Assembly (NCBI GenBank): GCA_029465975.1
Contig: CM055728.1
Coordinates: forward strand, 20,579,133-20,643,132
Direction of reading: 5' to 3'
Origin: Dallia pectoralis
Lineage: Eukaryota > Chordata > Actinopteri > Esociformes > Umbridae
DNA length: 64,000 nt
The notes under the pieces are model-generated. The model saw nothing but the letters and a program-made list of their open reading frames with translations. It made no database searches and had not been told where the DNA came from. A program made the translations under genes and the position numbers. Shown here piece by piece: positions 12,601 to 35,301 of the stretch (positions are counted from its first letter, which is position 1; each line of letters starts with the position of its first letter).

Positions 12601-13361
12601 GTGGTCGTGGTCGATTGGTGTCCCTGGGTTGATGCTCGGCAAAGTGGGTGGGTGTTTTCCGGCCTATTGGGCCCTGTTTTCGGGGTTTACCCTGTTCAGG
12701 GCCACGGCTTCACCGGATCCCCCTGTCTCATTCTAAGATGTATGCTGCTATACTATGGTGCCGGGGACGTAGAGGATCAGGGTGTCTAACCTCTCCTTGT
12801 GTCTTGTCTCTACTTACATCTGTCTGGCCATGTCCTGGGTTTATCCGTTCATGGCCATAGTTTCACTAACCCCTCCTGTCTCCTTCAAGAATTGTGTTGG
12901 TATACTGTTGTGCCAGAAACTAGTGTCCAACCTCTCCCTGTGTTTGTGTCCACTTCTGTTAAGGGGGACCCGTGCCTGCTGGCCACGCTGTGGGACCAAT
13001 CAGTTATGGACACAGATCTATCATACCCATCAACCCTCCCGGTCGTCCTGGAATACTTTGATTTTTAAGATGCTCGCACATTGCCTGCTTGCACTGTATA
13101 ATATTAATTGTCATAAACTCACCCAGCACCGCCAGAGGAGGACTGGTAAACCCTCAGAGCCTGGTTCCTCTCTAGGTTTCTTCCTAAATCTGACCTTCAG
13201 GGAGTTTTTCCTAGCCGCCGTGTATCAACTCGTTCAACTTGTTTCTTGTTCAACTTGTTGATGTGTGCTCTGTCGGATTCAGGCTGGGTGATTGTAAAAG
13301 CACTTTGTGACAACTTTGTTGTAAAAAGGGCTGTATAAATAAATGTGATTGATTGATTGAT
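12601..13361 (+). mobile_element. LINE (L2-like) 3' part or SINE-like unit with GATT tail
   Basis: Ends with a sequence typical of a fish LINE 3' untranslated region (CCTGGTTCCTCTCTAGGTTT, GAGTTTTTCCTAGCC, GCACTTTGTGACAA, AAAAAGGGCTGTATAAATAA) and a (GATT)n tail at 13,346-13,361. Upstream, a segment of about 130 bp is imperfectly duplicated (about 12,690-12,810 and 12,835-12,955, each running from a CCATGGTTCA/CTGTTCAGGGCCA-like block to TCTAACCTCTCCTTGTGT). No reverse transcriptase coding remains. With the preceding monomers it looks like an internally deleted element that kept only its 5' and 3' non-coding ends; the clade assignment is uncertain. Confidence 0.6.
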
Positions 13362-14640
13362 CTTGCAAGGTAAACTGAAGAATAGACTACACTAAAGTCC
13401 CAAATACATTCATAGGTTAGCAAGAAGGACAACATAGTTTAAATGTGTGCAACATTCGTGCATGTTGGCTAGGCTAGCTAATTTCATTCTATATGATAAA
13501 AAAAATGTTTTACAATGTGTTTTCTGAAAAAAGAGTGACATTTGTGACTGGCAGTTATTGGGCCGACAACATGGCACAGCACCTTTACCTGAACGCCATA
13601 TAAACTCACAAAATATTTTGTTTGCTTTGTATCCTACTATAAAAACACTCCAGAGCAAGTGGTGATGCGGAAGATGGTACAAATGGAAAAACAGCAAGTG
13701 TGCTAGGCTATCAACAAACTGTAATAATTGTAAAACATAAACAGTTGAATGTTTATACAGGGCCCCAGAAGCATTTATTACTTCTGAAACTAGACATGAC
13801 CAACCATTTGACTCCAATACATATTAGGTGATGCAATGTGTTTACACTTCAGTGATTTGTGGGGAGTTTCTTTTATGGAAGGCAGTTGAGATTTTTACAT
13901 GTTTACATTATAGTTTAAATTTCAGTTTACATTATAGTTTACATTAAATTGTTAGGTTTACATCTTCAGGTTTGTTTCTAGTTTCTAGCAAAATGTATCA
14001 CATTTTGTAATTCACCAAAATATGTACATTTTGAACCAACAATATACAGATAGTTCATTAGCAATGGCCACAGAACAAACTCTGCAAATAGAAGAGTCTC
14101 AGTAGTTAATGAAGAGTTATGCTGCCCTCTACGCTCCATATATAGGCTATATATAATTTTTTTGGGTGGTTCCCATTTTGTGTATATTCAGTATTCTGCT
14201 TATTGTTTTCCCTTATTGTTCTTCTATTTGGATTTTTAAATCTGTATATTATTTTGTAGTACTCTTTTTCGAATGTATGCATGCATTATATTATCTCTTA
14301 TACTTAGAATGCCATTTGGCCTTCAACGGTTTTGTTCCATTATGTTCAAATTATCTGTGAGAGGCTTTATTTAAATACCTTTGGGCAATTTGGAAACAAT
14401 GCGCGTTAATTGACTTGAATGGGATTTGTGCCAGAAATGCTAAAATGCTGGCTATTTGTAAACAGTGCTCGAAAGCTAAATCAAAGCCTGTATTCCTGGC
14501 AAACTTTGTCTCTAGACCGTTTACACAGCAAGAACACCAACGTGGCAAAAACTTAAAACCACTTATTTTTACATCTATTTACTAAATATGTATTTGTTAA
14601 TTTATTTAAACACAACATACATAGCGAGAGATGGAGAGAA
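13362..14640. other. Gene-free stretch upstream of ITCH
   Basis: No exon or element recognised. A short direct repeat of TTTACATTATAGTTTA occurs at about 13,900-13,945. Confidence 0.4.
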
Positions 14641-14699
14641 CATATAACGTTTGGAAGTCAATTGGGTCCTCGGAAAAAGAGTGTCATGACCTCTCTACT

Positions 14700-14880
14700 T
14701 CCAGAACTGGAATCACTGAAAGTGGGCGGAGTGTAACGTTTTTTTTGGAGGGCGGCTAGTGACGTACGGTAATCCAGTGACGTGTGCCCCACCTTGTTTC
14801 GGTCACGTGAAACGATTACGAAAATGGTGGAAGTTTGTTTCACGAAGTGAAGCTTCCGAAGAACCAATAGACCGGGATAT
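14700..14880 (+). promoter_or_regulatory. ITCH: Probable ITCH promoter region
   Basis: A locally GC-richer stretch just upstream of the non-coding first exon contains two TGACGT CRE-type half-sites (14,760-14,765 and 14,778-14,783), a CACGTG E-box at 14,804-14,809 and a CCAAT at about 14,862. No TATA box is evident. A short upstream ORF of 8 codons beginning ATGGTGGAAG (14,824) would lie in the leader if transcription starts before it. Inferred from position and motif content. Confidence 0.5.
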
Positions 14881-14939
14881 TTGGGAAAGTTGCCATAACT
14901 TCACGTCTTGAACTTTAACTGTTTGGGCATTGAATTTGG
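14840..14939 (+). other. ITCH: ITCH non-coding first exon (5' UTR), approximate start
   Basis: The 3' boundary is a good donor at 14,940 (GAATTTGG|GTAAGTG). The coding start is in the next exon, whose acceptor is TTTTATTGCAG|GTAGCC at 21,688/21,689, so this exon would be purely leader. The 5' limit is a guess. Confidence 0.5.
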
Positions 14940-17408
14940 GTAAGTGAAACATCCGAGGTGGAAAGTCTTTACCCGGAACGTCTTGTACGCTGAGCCGACT
15001 TTACCACCCTGGCGCGAGGCTAGCCAGCCACGACACGAGCTAGCTAAAGGCAGAGGTACTGTAGCCTGGCAGACACACATTTAGTAACTAGGTACCGTAT
15101 ATAGATACCGTTGGTCGTGTTTTATAGTTAAACTGGGACCGGCAGTTGCCTGCTGACATCTCACCCGCAACCAAAAAACACCGGAAGTAATATTGTTTAC
15201 GATCTCGGTATCCTGAAACACACTGTATCGGTATATGACTCCATTGATTTACCTAGATAACATTGAGCTTTCAGTTATGTTAGCATTCAGATTGCGGAGT
15301 TTAAATGTTTTGACAGTCTTTAAGGTTATGATAGCTACCTAAACATTGTTTTTTTTGGTCAAACGGGTCTTCGTAGACAGTTTATCGAAATACGCAGGAC
15401 GCTAACACAATCTTAGCGATGGCAAACTAAATGGTGTCATTTATTGACTAGCAATCATTAGGCGTCTTACCAGACTGAGTAAAGACATATTGACACATAC
15501 GGACAGAAATCGGATAATCATTGTAGTGTGCGAATAAAAATAACTAACAATGTGTATTTTACGTGCGTGTTGGGTGAGTGGGGATGTTTAAAGTTCGCTC
15601 CGGACAAATAATCATCCAATCATTGGAGTTTCCGAAGCTTCTTCTCAAAGAAACTTTTCAAAAGTAGCCTCACAAATTACGCATTGTACCCGACTGGATG
15701 AGAAATTCCCAGATATCAACCTTAATGAGCATCTACGACCTGGTCGGATGTTCTAGACAGGTGAATCTCCTCAGTCACTGGCCGAACCAGGCCGCTAACC
15801 TTTTTTCCAGTAAATTATTCAGTTCCACTACCAACATAGTATTGATAAGCTTTGAAGGCTACACGCATATTGGACAAGATTCATAATGTATTTATAATTA
15901 CACTTTGTGTTCTAAAATTGAAATGCATTTATGAAATCTTAAAACAGTATTTTGGAACTTCTTTACCTTACTGTTACTTCTTAGTAAAATCTTAGCCATT
16001 TTCCCGTTATTCTACCCTTATTCACGTCTTCCAACAGTGGGGTTCAAGTCTGAACATTAGCTAGCTACTACTTTTTTACTACTATTTGCAGACTTATCCT
16101 TAAACTACTCCAGTATTGTTTGGACTGTGCTTTGTTTGGGTCGTTTTTGTGCTGACAGATTAATTTTGGCCCTGGTCATATTCTTCCATCTTGCCACTCT
16201 ATCATTAAGGCATGATTAAGTGCTGCGGAGTATTTTTCATTTCCATATGTATTTTATTTTTCAACGATGTAGCCCTTTATGTGTGTGGGAACGTTAGCCC
16301 TTTTATAACCTTCCCCAGATCTAGGTAATGCCTTGATACAATTTGATCTCAGAGATCTCTGGAAAATTCCTTGGGCTTAATTGAATGACTATATTCACTG
16401 CCATGCTTTGTGTGGTCCCTTATATAGACACGTGTGTGCCTTTCTCAGTGAGATCCAATTAATTTAATTTGCCACAGTGGACTCCCAAGATCTAGACCGA
16501 TTGCAAGGATTATCGCAGGACACAGGGCTACATTTAGAGTGTCATTGTAAAGGTCCTGAATGTTTAAAGACAGTATGGTTCACGTAATACATTTGCATGA
16601 ATTTCTAGACATGTTTTGGCTAAACAACGGGTTGCTATCATCTGCTTTCCACTACTATCTATAACTCATAATGAGACCTTAGTGATAGCCTTGAATCAGG
16701 ACTGGTTACATTATATAGGCAATTGGTCTAGGCCAAAGGGCATTCTAAAAATCCAAATTTATCACAACGCTTCACACAGATACTTTATTTATAAGCTTGA
16801 TTTAATTTCATTTGTTGTCACAGAAATTAGTATTATACGGCTAATTAAGCACATACCTAAGTAGAACGACTACCTGTCTGCAAATACTAGCCACCTTCTT
16901 TTTTTGAGCAATGTAAGCACATTTTTTGTTCTGTTTGTTTAAGGTTGTCAAGATATATACTTTTCATTCATCATTTAATTTAGATAAATGACTGCATACT
17001 GTGTAGGGTTCAAATACCATGCTAGTTTTAGTCTTGTTTGGTAGTTTAGGAAAAGTTATAGGAGAAACTATTAGGGCGAAAGTGACTCTTAACTAACAAT
17101 ATGGACATATGACAATAACTTATCGGGCAATAATTGGACATTTATATTATTATTTTGAAAAGTAATTTACAGCTGATACATAGTCCATTGGTTATCGACC
17201 ATCGCAAGCAGGTAAATATTGGTTATTGTATCAGTTGGAAAAAGTCAGTATCATGCTACTTCACATAACCTAGTAATAAAAAATGCAACTAATTGCATCT
17301 CCAAATACACTTCCCGCTCAGTGTTGAGCATGTAGCTAAGGTTTGAACAATCACACCTAGTATTACTCGATTTGTCATTAAAGTTGGGACGAGCAGCACT
17401 TTGGAAAA

Positions 17409-17641
17409 GTGGTCAATGCACCTGTGTCTTTGAATTACAACTCCAGTAATTTTTGGTGTTTAAAAACAACGATTCCTGCATTAATGCATCCCACAGTGAA
17501 GAGGTGGCTTTGGGATTCTGGCCATTTAGGCATTGTTGCAAAGGAAATCACATCTCAGATTGGTCAATATCAAGAAAATATTAAGACGGGAAAAATAACA
17601 CAGACACTGGACAGAAGATTGAAAAAAGTTTTATTGACAGA
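17409..17641 (+). pseudogene. Tc1-like transposase fragment in ITCH intron 1
   Basis: Decayed internal part of a Tc1 transposase, sense strand. The readable peptide blocks are TVKRWLWDSGHLGIVAKEI and TQTLDRRLKKVLLTDR, which correspond to the TVKRRLRDAGLLGRVAKKK and WKKVLWTDE region that precedes the first catalytic aspartate. Truncated on both sides; the right side is cut by the hAT-like sequence starting at 17,642. Confidence 0.75.
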
Positions 17642-17905
17642 TAGGGCTGTCACAATCTACATAATCGCCTGATCGCGATTATTTATCCAGATGGCAATTT
17701 CTTTTATGGCAACAACTTTTGGACGATCTTTTGATTCCAAAAATATATATGTTTCTATAAGTAAATACTGATAATACAGTTCCATGTTCATTCTCAATAA
17801 ATGACTTCTTCATGAGGCTTATGTTTATAATTACGTTATTTGTATTATTTATTAGGCTTAGGACACTAATAGTGCAATACAATTACACTATATGTATGGT
17901 AGTGT
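17642..17905 (+). mobile_element. hAT-type MITE, copy A (ITCH intron 1)
   Basis: Starts TAGGGCTGTCACAATCTACA and continues with TCGCGATTATTTATCCAGA, CAATTTCTTTTATGGCAA, CTTCTTCATGAGGCTTATG and TTTATTAGGCTTAGGACACT. The same blocks appear in reverse complement at about 27,270-27,556. The TAGGGCTG start is typical of fish hAT non-autonomous elements. The right end is not resolved because other hAT pieces follow immediately. Confidence 0.65.
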
Positions 17906-18616
17906 ATGTTTGTGTTTGTTGCTGGACTGTTAATCTTTAATTTTAGAATGCTGATCATGAATTTCTTTGCCCCATTTGGATTTGGTAACATCACCTATAG
18001 ATAAGCCCTTTGTTATTTTGTAAAGTGTCTGTTACAATGCAGTAGGACTGCAACTATTTTGATAATCGTTCGATTTGTTTATTACTCTGATTATTCCGGT
18101 GCGGTGCAATTCATTTAAACAAGCTAAAACGATTTGTGGCGCATTAAGTTTTGTCTTTTAAAAACAACGCGCCGTTTTTCAAACTAGTGATTTAAATCGA
18201 CCTCCTGGTAACCCAAACGAAAACTGGTGTGCTTCATGAAACCTTAACCAAACAAAAGATAAAGGTGGCCAACAAACTAATTTTCAGTTGCTTGTGGAAG
18301 TGCACATAGTGGATCTTATTTACTTTGATCAACTTTATTTTTATTATAAACCTTTTTTCTTCAGTTAAATTATTTTCATGGAAATCCACTGTTAAAATTA
18401 CAATAAAATGTGTTTTATAAGTAAATAAATGCATGGTGTTTCCGAAGTCAATTAGTAATCATGTTTAAAATATATGGTGATCTTTATTATTATGTGATTA
18501 GGATTTTTGCCATAATCGAGCAGCCAGAATCAAATGCAAGTGTTTTATGTGAAATAAGTCCGTTCATTGTTGTTCATAGCTTTTTTTCTCAGTGCCTTTA
18601 TTTGAAACATCTGTAG

Positions 18617-20738
18617 TAGGGCTGAAACGATTAGTCAATGTTGTTGACAATGTCAACAATAAACAAAACAGTAGACACATAATTATATTTGATCTCATAC
18701 AACCCATGTTAAGTGTTATAGAATTAAACTTCTATTTCTAAAATATCAGAATTTCGATAAAATGTCAGCGGGAAAACAGAGCAGAGGTTTGACCAAAATA
18801 TTAACAGATCTGTAATGCTTCCAAGGCTGTACTTGCTTTCCATGCTTGCACAACATGCAGGCTGGAACATTCAAAAATGGAACGTCCCAGCATGAGAGGA
18901 GATAAAAATGGTGAGAGTTGAGTGTTTTGGTTGGAACTACTAACCAAGCTGGCCAGTAGGGGTGTGCGATATGACGATATTTAATCGTGGACGATTAAAA
19001 TGTCTCCACGATTCACTTTTTCGGAAATATCGTAGAATCGCGCTCCAGTGCACGTTCAATTAGATGCAGATCTATGGCGTTTTTTCAGCTACGTATCAAC
19101 ATGCAATGCGCGGTGCGCTAGATGTCAGCGTGTTAACACTAGAAGCGCCAACAGCCCATGCCCGCGGGCGTTGCAGTTAGTAATTAAAATAAATATATAA
19201 TGTTGAAAAGCTACAGCCTCGTTCTTCCATGACTTTTCCTAAATACGTGCATTTTACCTTGTCCCGTTTTCAGAAACTGGATGCGTTTTGGTCTGATCTC
19301 GTTTTGGTCCGATCTATATTGGACACCGTTTTGGTCTGGTCTATATGAAACTGGATCCGTTTTGGTCTGGTCTATATAAAACTGGATGCGTTTTGGTCTG
19401 GTCTACATGAAACTTGACGCGTTTTGGTCTGGTCTACATGAAACTTGACGCGTTTTGGTCCGATCTATATGAAACTGGATATATGTAACCGATTAATTTG
19501 CTGCGGTCTCATGTGCACTCATAACATCACTAATGAACACTCTGCGCAGTGCAACCGGTTAGTATGCGTGTCCTGCTCAGGCAGACAAAAGCTGCGAGAT
19601 ATACATAGATAATAGATTGATTGGCTTGGTTGAATTTGAATGAACTAGAAAAAAGAGGTAGGCCTACGTTTATAAAGAAATATATGTTTTACTAAATAAA
19701 CAGAACGAAAATATAAAACGAAATTGATTAATGTATCTACCGGGTAACAGCAGAATATACCCGACCGTGACCAATATACATACTGTGTTGTAAAATACGT
19801 GTTTCATTGTCTATAGTGCCTTAGTTACTGGGCTGTAATTACTATAATACATTTTACAAATGTAAATGATCAAATTATACACTGTAGCCTAATGTTTTTA
19901 TTTCAACAGTCTGTGTTGCAATATATACGGCCAATCATGCGCAAATCATTTGATTGCGCGTCGCTTGTGATCTAAAATGTTTTAGCATTTATTACATCAA
20001 AATAGGACATACAGTTTGATTTTAATTTATTCGATCTTTAGAAATTTAAATATCATAGCCTGTGCATTTTAAAATCATGGTTTTAATTTTGTATTGTATG
20101 GCTACATAAGACAATAAATAGGCTACATACTATTTTAGTAAAATGTTTTACTGCATAATTCACAATTCATTTAATTCAGGATGATAACACAGTAGATCAT
20201 CTGATGCTGTAGATGGATGGCAGGTTACACAGTGAATGGATGGTGAAGCTGCGGATGAGAATGAAGGTGCTTCTTTGCACCATTGCACTTCCTTTAAATA
20301 TACACGTGATTAAAATATGCTACTTTAATTTTTTTTCCCCTTATGTTTTGTTACCTTGTAACGCTATATTCTTTAAATGGAGATATAATTTGCTTGTATT
20401 GCAGCTCAGTAATTAGCAAAATAGTCTTAAAAAGCAACATGAAAAAGAATCGTGATAAAATCGTGAATCGTGATTTTTCCTGAAAAAATCGTGATATGAT
20501 ATTTTTCCCATATCGCCCACCCCTACTGGCCAGTTATCGAAACCAGTTGATAAAAACTGATTACGCCGTATTTCGCGAAGATAACACCATAGCAACATGT
20601 CCACAGACAGCAGTTAGGCAATTCGGTGTTTACTACCATTGTAATGAGACACGTTTCGATTTTTATAATCATTGTTTGTGGGTAAATATTTTAGCCTTGC
20701 ATGTGTCCTGAAGCATAGAGGACATTGTTGCAGCCCTA
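18617..20738. mobile_element. hAT element, outer layer of a clear nest
   Basis: Termini TAGGGCTGAAACGATTAG (18,617) and ACATTGTTGCAGCCCTA (ending 20,738) are inverted repeats. The flanks ATCTGTAG (18,609-18,616) and ACCTGTAG (20,739-20,746) are an 8-bp target-site duplication with one mismatch. Without the inner insertion the element is about 545 bp and codes for nothing, so it was a non-autonomous hAT element. Confidence 0.75.
18957..20525. mobile_element. 1.57-kb non-autonomous hAT element, inner layer
   Basis: Begins TAGGGGTGTGCGATATGACG and ends CATATCGCCCACCCCTA, inverted at both ends, and flanked on both sides by the identical octamer CTGGCCAG (18,949-18,956 and 20,526-20,533). This is direct evidence for a hAT-type insertion. 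The interior has no transposase frame. It contains a degenerate tandem repeat of a GAAACTGGATSCGTTTTGGT plus CTGGTCTATAT unit at about 19,270-19,485, and a TTAACACTAGAAGCGCC motif at about 19,132 that may be a further nested piggyBac-like end. Confidence 0.9.
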
Positions 20739-21710
20739 ACCTGTAGGCCATAGTTTTAAGACAAATCAAATTCAAACAAACTAAAGGGTTTATTGTGATG
20801 TAGTTTTCAGGAATGTTGGAAAAGCATTCCAGGGTAGGAAGTTTTTGACTGATACTATTTAATGGAATTTGTAATTAGTCGCTAAGAATGGGATGATTTA
20901 CTAGCTGTGAATGATTAGCTAGCCGGAGCTGCTCAACTATACAGAAACTTAAGATGTTTAGGTATATCACTGTTTTGTTGGTGCAATACTTTTAGTTAAC
21001 ATTAACTCAGCCATGCGTTCAAGATTCATTATTTTTCAATTAAAAGCTTAACTTCATAAATACAAACTAAAAATACCTGTAAATTTGAATAAATATATAC
21101 ATTTGCAATGCTGACCCCTGTTTATCATCTGTCATCAAGGCTACAGCTTGTATTCTCTTAAAATATTCATGCTTTACAGCTGTGCCCCCTGTGCCATAAG
21201 AGTCCTGTTTTAAACATTTTGCAACAAATTGTTTTTAATTCTTAACATGAAGTTGTCCCATACTTTTAAAGTTTTTGGTTATACGTGACTTCTAACGTCT
21301 TTCAAATGTATTTTTTTGCTGTGTCTCGTGTACACCCAACTAATTGACAGTGACATTCGTTGCCAAGTATTTTTATTATCGACAATTCATTTGTTGCAGC
21401 TCTACACTGTAGTGAAGGGACTTGACATGCCTAGACAGAGGCTTTCACTTGCTTTTATTTACTAGAATGTGCTTAGGGTCATTGCAGGGGTTTACCGTGA
21501 CCCCCAAAACGTGGGTTTGTCATCCTGGGTCACCCCAAGTGTTCCCTAATTTGCCCTTTGACCAATTTTGATGTGGTCTTGAGTTTTTTATATGACCGGC
21601 AACTAGGGCAGTTAATATTGGGTCAAGACAGCTTTGTGGTTAATGTTAGCCATAGTTGAATATGTGATGTGTTATGTTTTTATTGCAGGTAGCCAGCCCA
21701 GTCCTATGTC

Positions 21711-33221
<11,511 letters not shown>

Positions 33222-35301
33222 CCTATCAACAGGTCGAGAGACACGGTAGTGCAGTGTTTGTCGAACACTGTTTTCATACAGGGAGCCTTTTGAGGGTTGG
33301 CATGTTTGTTTGTGCAGTTGAGAATCTGCTGTAAAATACTGGAAGCCTGTTGGAGCTGGGTATTTCCAAAAGGAAGCTGCCTCTGTCCCAGAATATCCCC
33401 CACATCATGCATGAAAGCTGGAAACGCACCCTCAATAATATATGGGACAAAGATATCAGCAGCATAGATTTCATCCCACGATTGACCCACAGCCACTACA
33501 TCTCACTAACCCAACACTGACTTTGGAAAATGATTATAGATGTAAGAGACCGTGAGCTCTAGTCTGATTGCCAGACGTTAAAAGGTGCAATGATCGAACC
33601 TTCATGAAAAAATAACCATTCTTCTGTTCAAGGCTCCTTAGCGTTTATCTGTGAATCAATGAAATATGGCAAGGGACAACATTAAACCTTCTGATTTATA
33701 ATGGAATGAGTACTTGGGTGTGGCTGTACTATGACCCTAGTTTTATAGGGCATTGTGATGTGATTTTCTAGATCTTGTTTCTTGTAGTTTGGGGAGTGTG
33801 TGTGAAATGTAAGTCCAGAATATTGCCTTGACATTTTGGGTTATATGACATTTTGGCACATTCGGTGCTGAGGTTGTGCCTGACAAGACTAGCTATACCT
33901 TTAAGCTTTTACTAGATTTTTAACATGGTAATTTATTGACTTTATATAAATTGCAATGTTTTTCTGGCTGTGGCAAATGCATGGGAATTATCTGGGATTA
34001 CCATATTTTTAATATATAGTTTTCTGGGTAGATTATGAATGGACATCCCAGAGAAGTATGTGTAAATATAATTTGTTACATAGCAAATAAAGTCCGCTTT
34101 ATTTTTTTCTCCAGATTTATTCGTAAGAACTTCTATGCTCTAGCCTGTATATGAAATTATGTAAATTGTGTTAATAAATACATCTCCTTTTATATAAAAA
34201 GCTTTTGGTTAAGGTGTATGGTGAAATACCCTTTTAAAAGCTTTTCTGTTTGATTTAAATGTATAGTACCAATTTGTGTAAATTAAAATGTTAAGTTCAA
34301 TAAATCTAATTTAAAGGTCTCTCGTTTGGTTGTGGTGTTACTGAAAATGATGGCCATTCTTTCAATCGTGTTCATTTTAATTTCAGCAAAATTATGCTTA
34401 TTTAATAATTGTATTGTATTTTACAAATGACCTGTCAAATACAATTGCCAAAGTAAAGGAAACAAATACCCAGTATATTCAAAGCAGTGCTACAACAGAT
34501 GTGTAATTTACATCCAGACATTTGAATCATGTGTTTTGCTTCCATGTCTAGACGAGGTCATCTCCTTACAGGGTCTAAGTGACCCCCTCCCATTACCTGA
34601 CAAGAGACATGTGAACCGGATTGGAATTCAGATTAACTTTACCTGCCTGTTTCAGTTGCACAATACAACTGGTATCTGAATATAGCAACAGAAATTCACA
34701 GGAAATCTTCAGTATGTGGGAGGTGGAAATAAATCGAGCCAAATTCTGAGTTAAGAATGATCATGTTGTCTGGTCATATATTAGGTACATTGCTGTTCAG
34801 AATAACGATTACTAAAAAGGTAAAGTGTCAATGTTTTAATATAAAACGTATTTGGAAGGATATATTGATATTCAAATAATTTCCACATGCAGAGGTAGTC
34901 TCATGACAATCTTTTAAAGCTTTGTCCTAAATGTTACGCAGGCCTTGCCAGACGACTCACAACAAATCTACCACTACATTATCACTAGATCCACACGTGG
35001 ATTCTGGCTTCGGCCCAACCCATCAGTTTCTGAAAGAAACCAGACAGACCAATTTGATGGTTCAAGTGTTGTTCATATCCTGACTTACTGTGGATAAAAA
35101 ATATACATTGAGGTTGGCATCGCGTTTCATCTGCAGCAAGAAATTTGTGTAAGAAGGCAAACTCAGGCTTTGTGTGTGTGTTCCAGTCTCTAACCCATAA
35201 TTCCGCACCATGCCGCTCCCGTTATGCTAACCTGTAGCACTGCCTAACTCAAATCCAGTCTTAATGAATATGGCTGCTGTTTATAGCCAGTGGCATTTGA
35301 A

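Larger units (their letters stand above)
18043..21404. mobile_element. Old hAT element interrupted by later insertions
   Basis: The left end TAGGACTGCAACTATTTTGA (18,043) and the right end TCATTTGTTGCAGCTCTA (ending 21,404) are imperfect inverted repeats. The flanking octamers CAATGCAG and CACTGTAG match at 6 of 8 positions, as expected for a decayed 8-bp hAT target duplication. If correct, this is the oldest layer and encloses the 18,617-20,738 element. It also contains another hAT end fragment at about 18,496-18,526 (GCCATAATCGAGCAGCC). No transposase. Confidence 0.45.
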
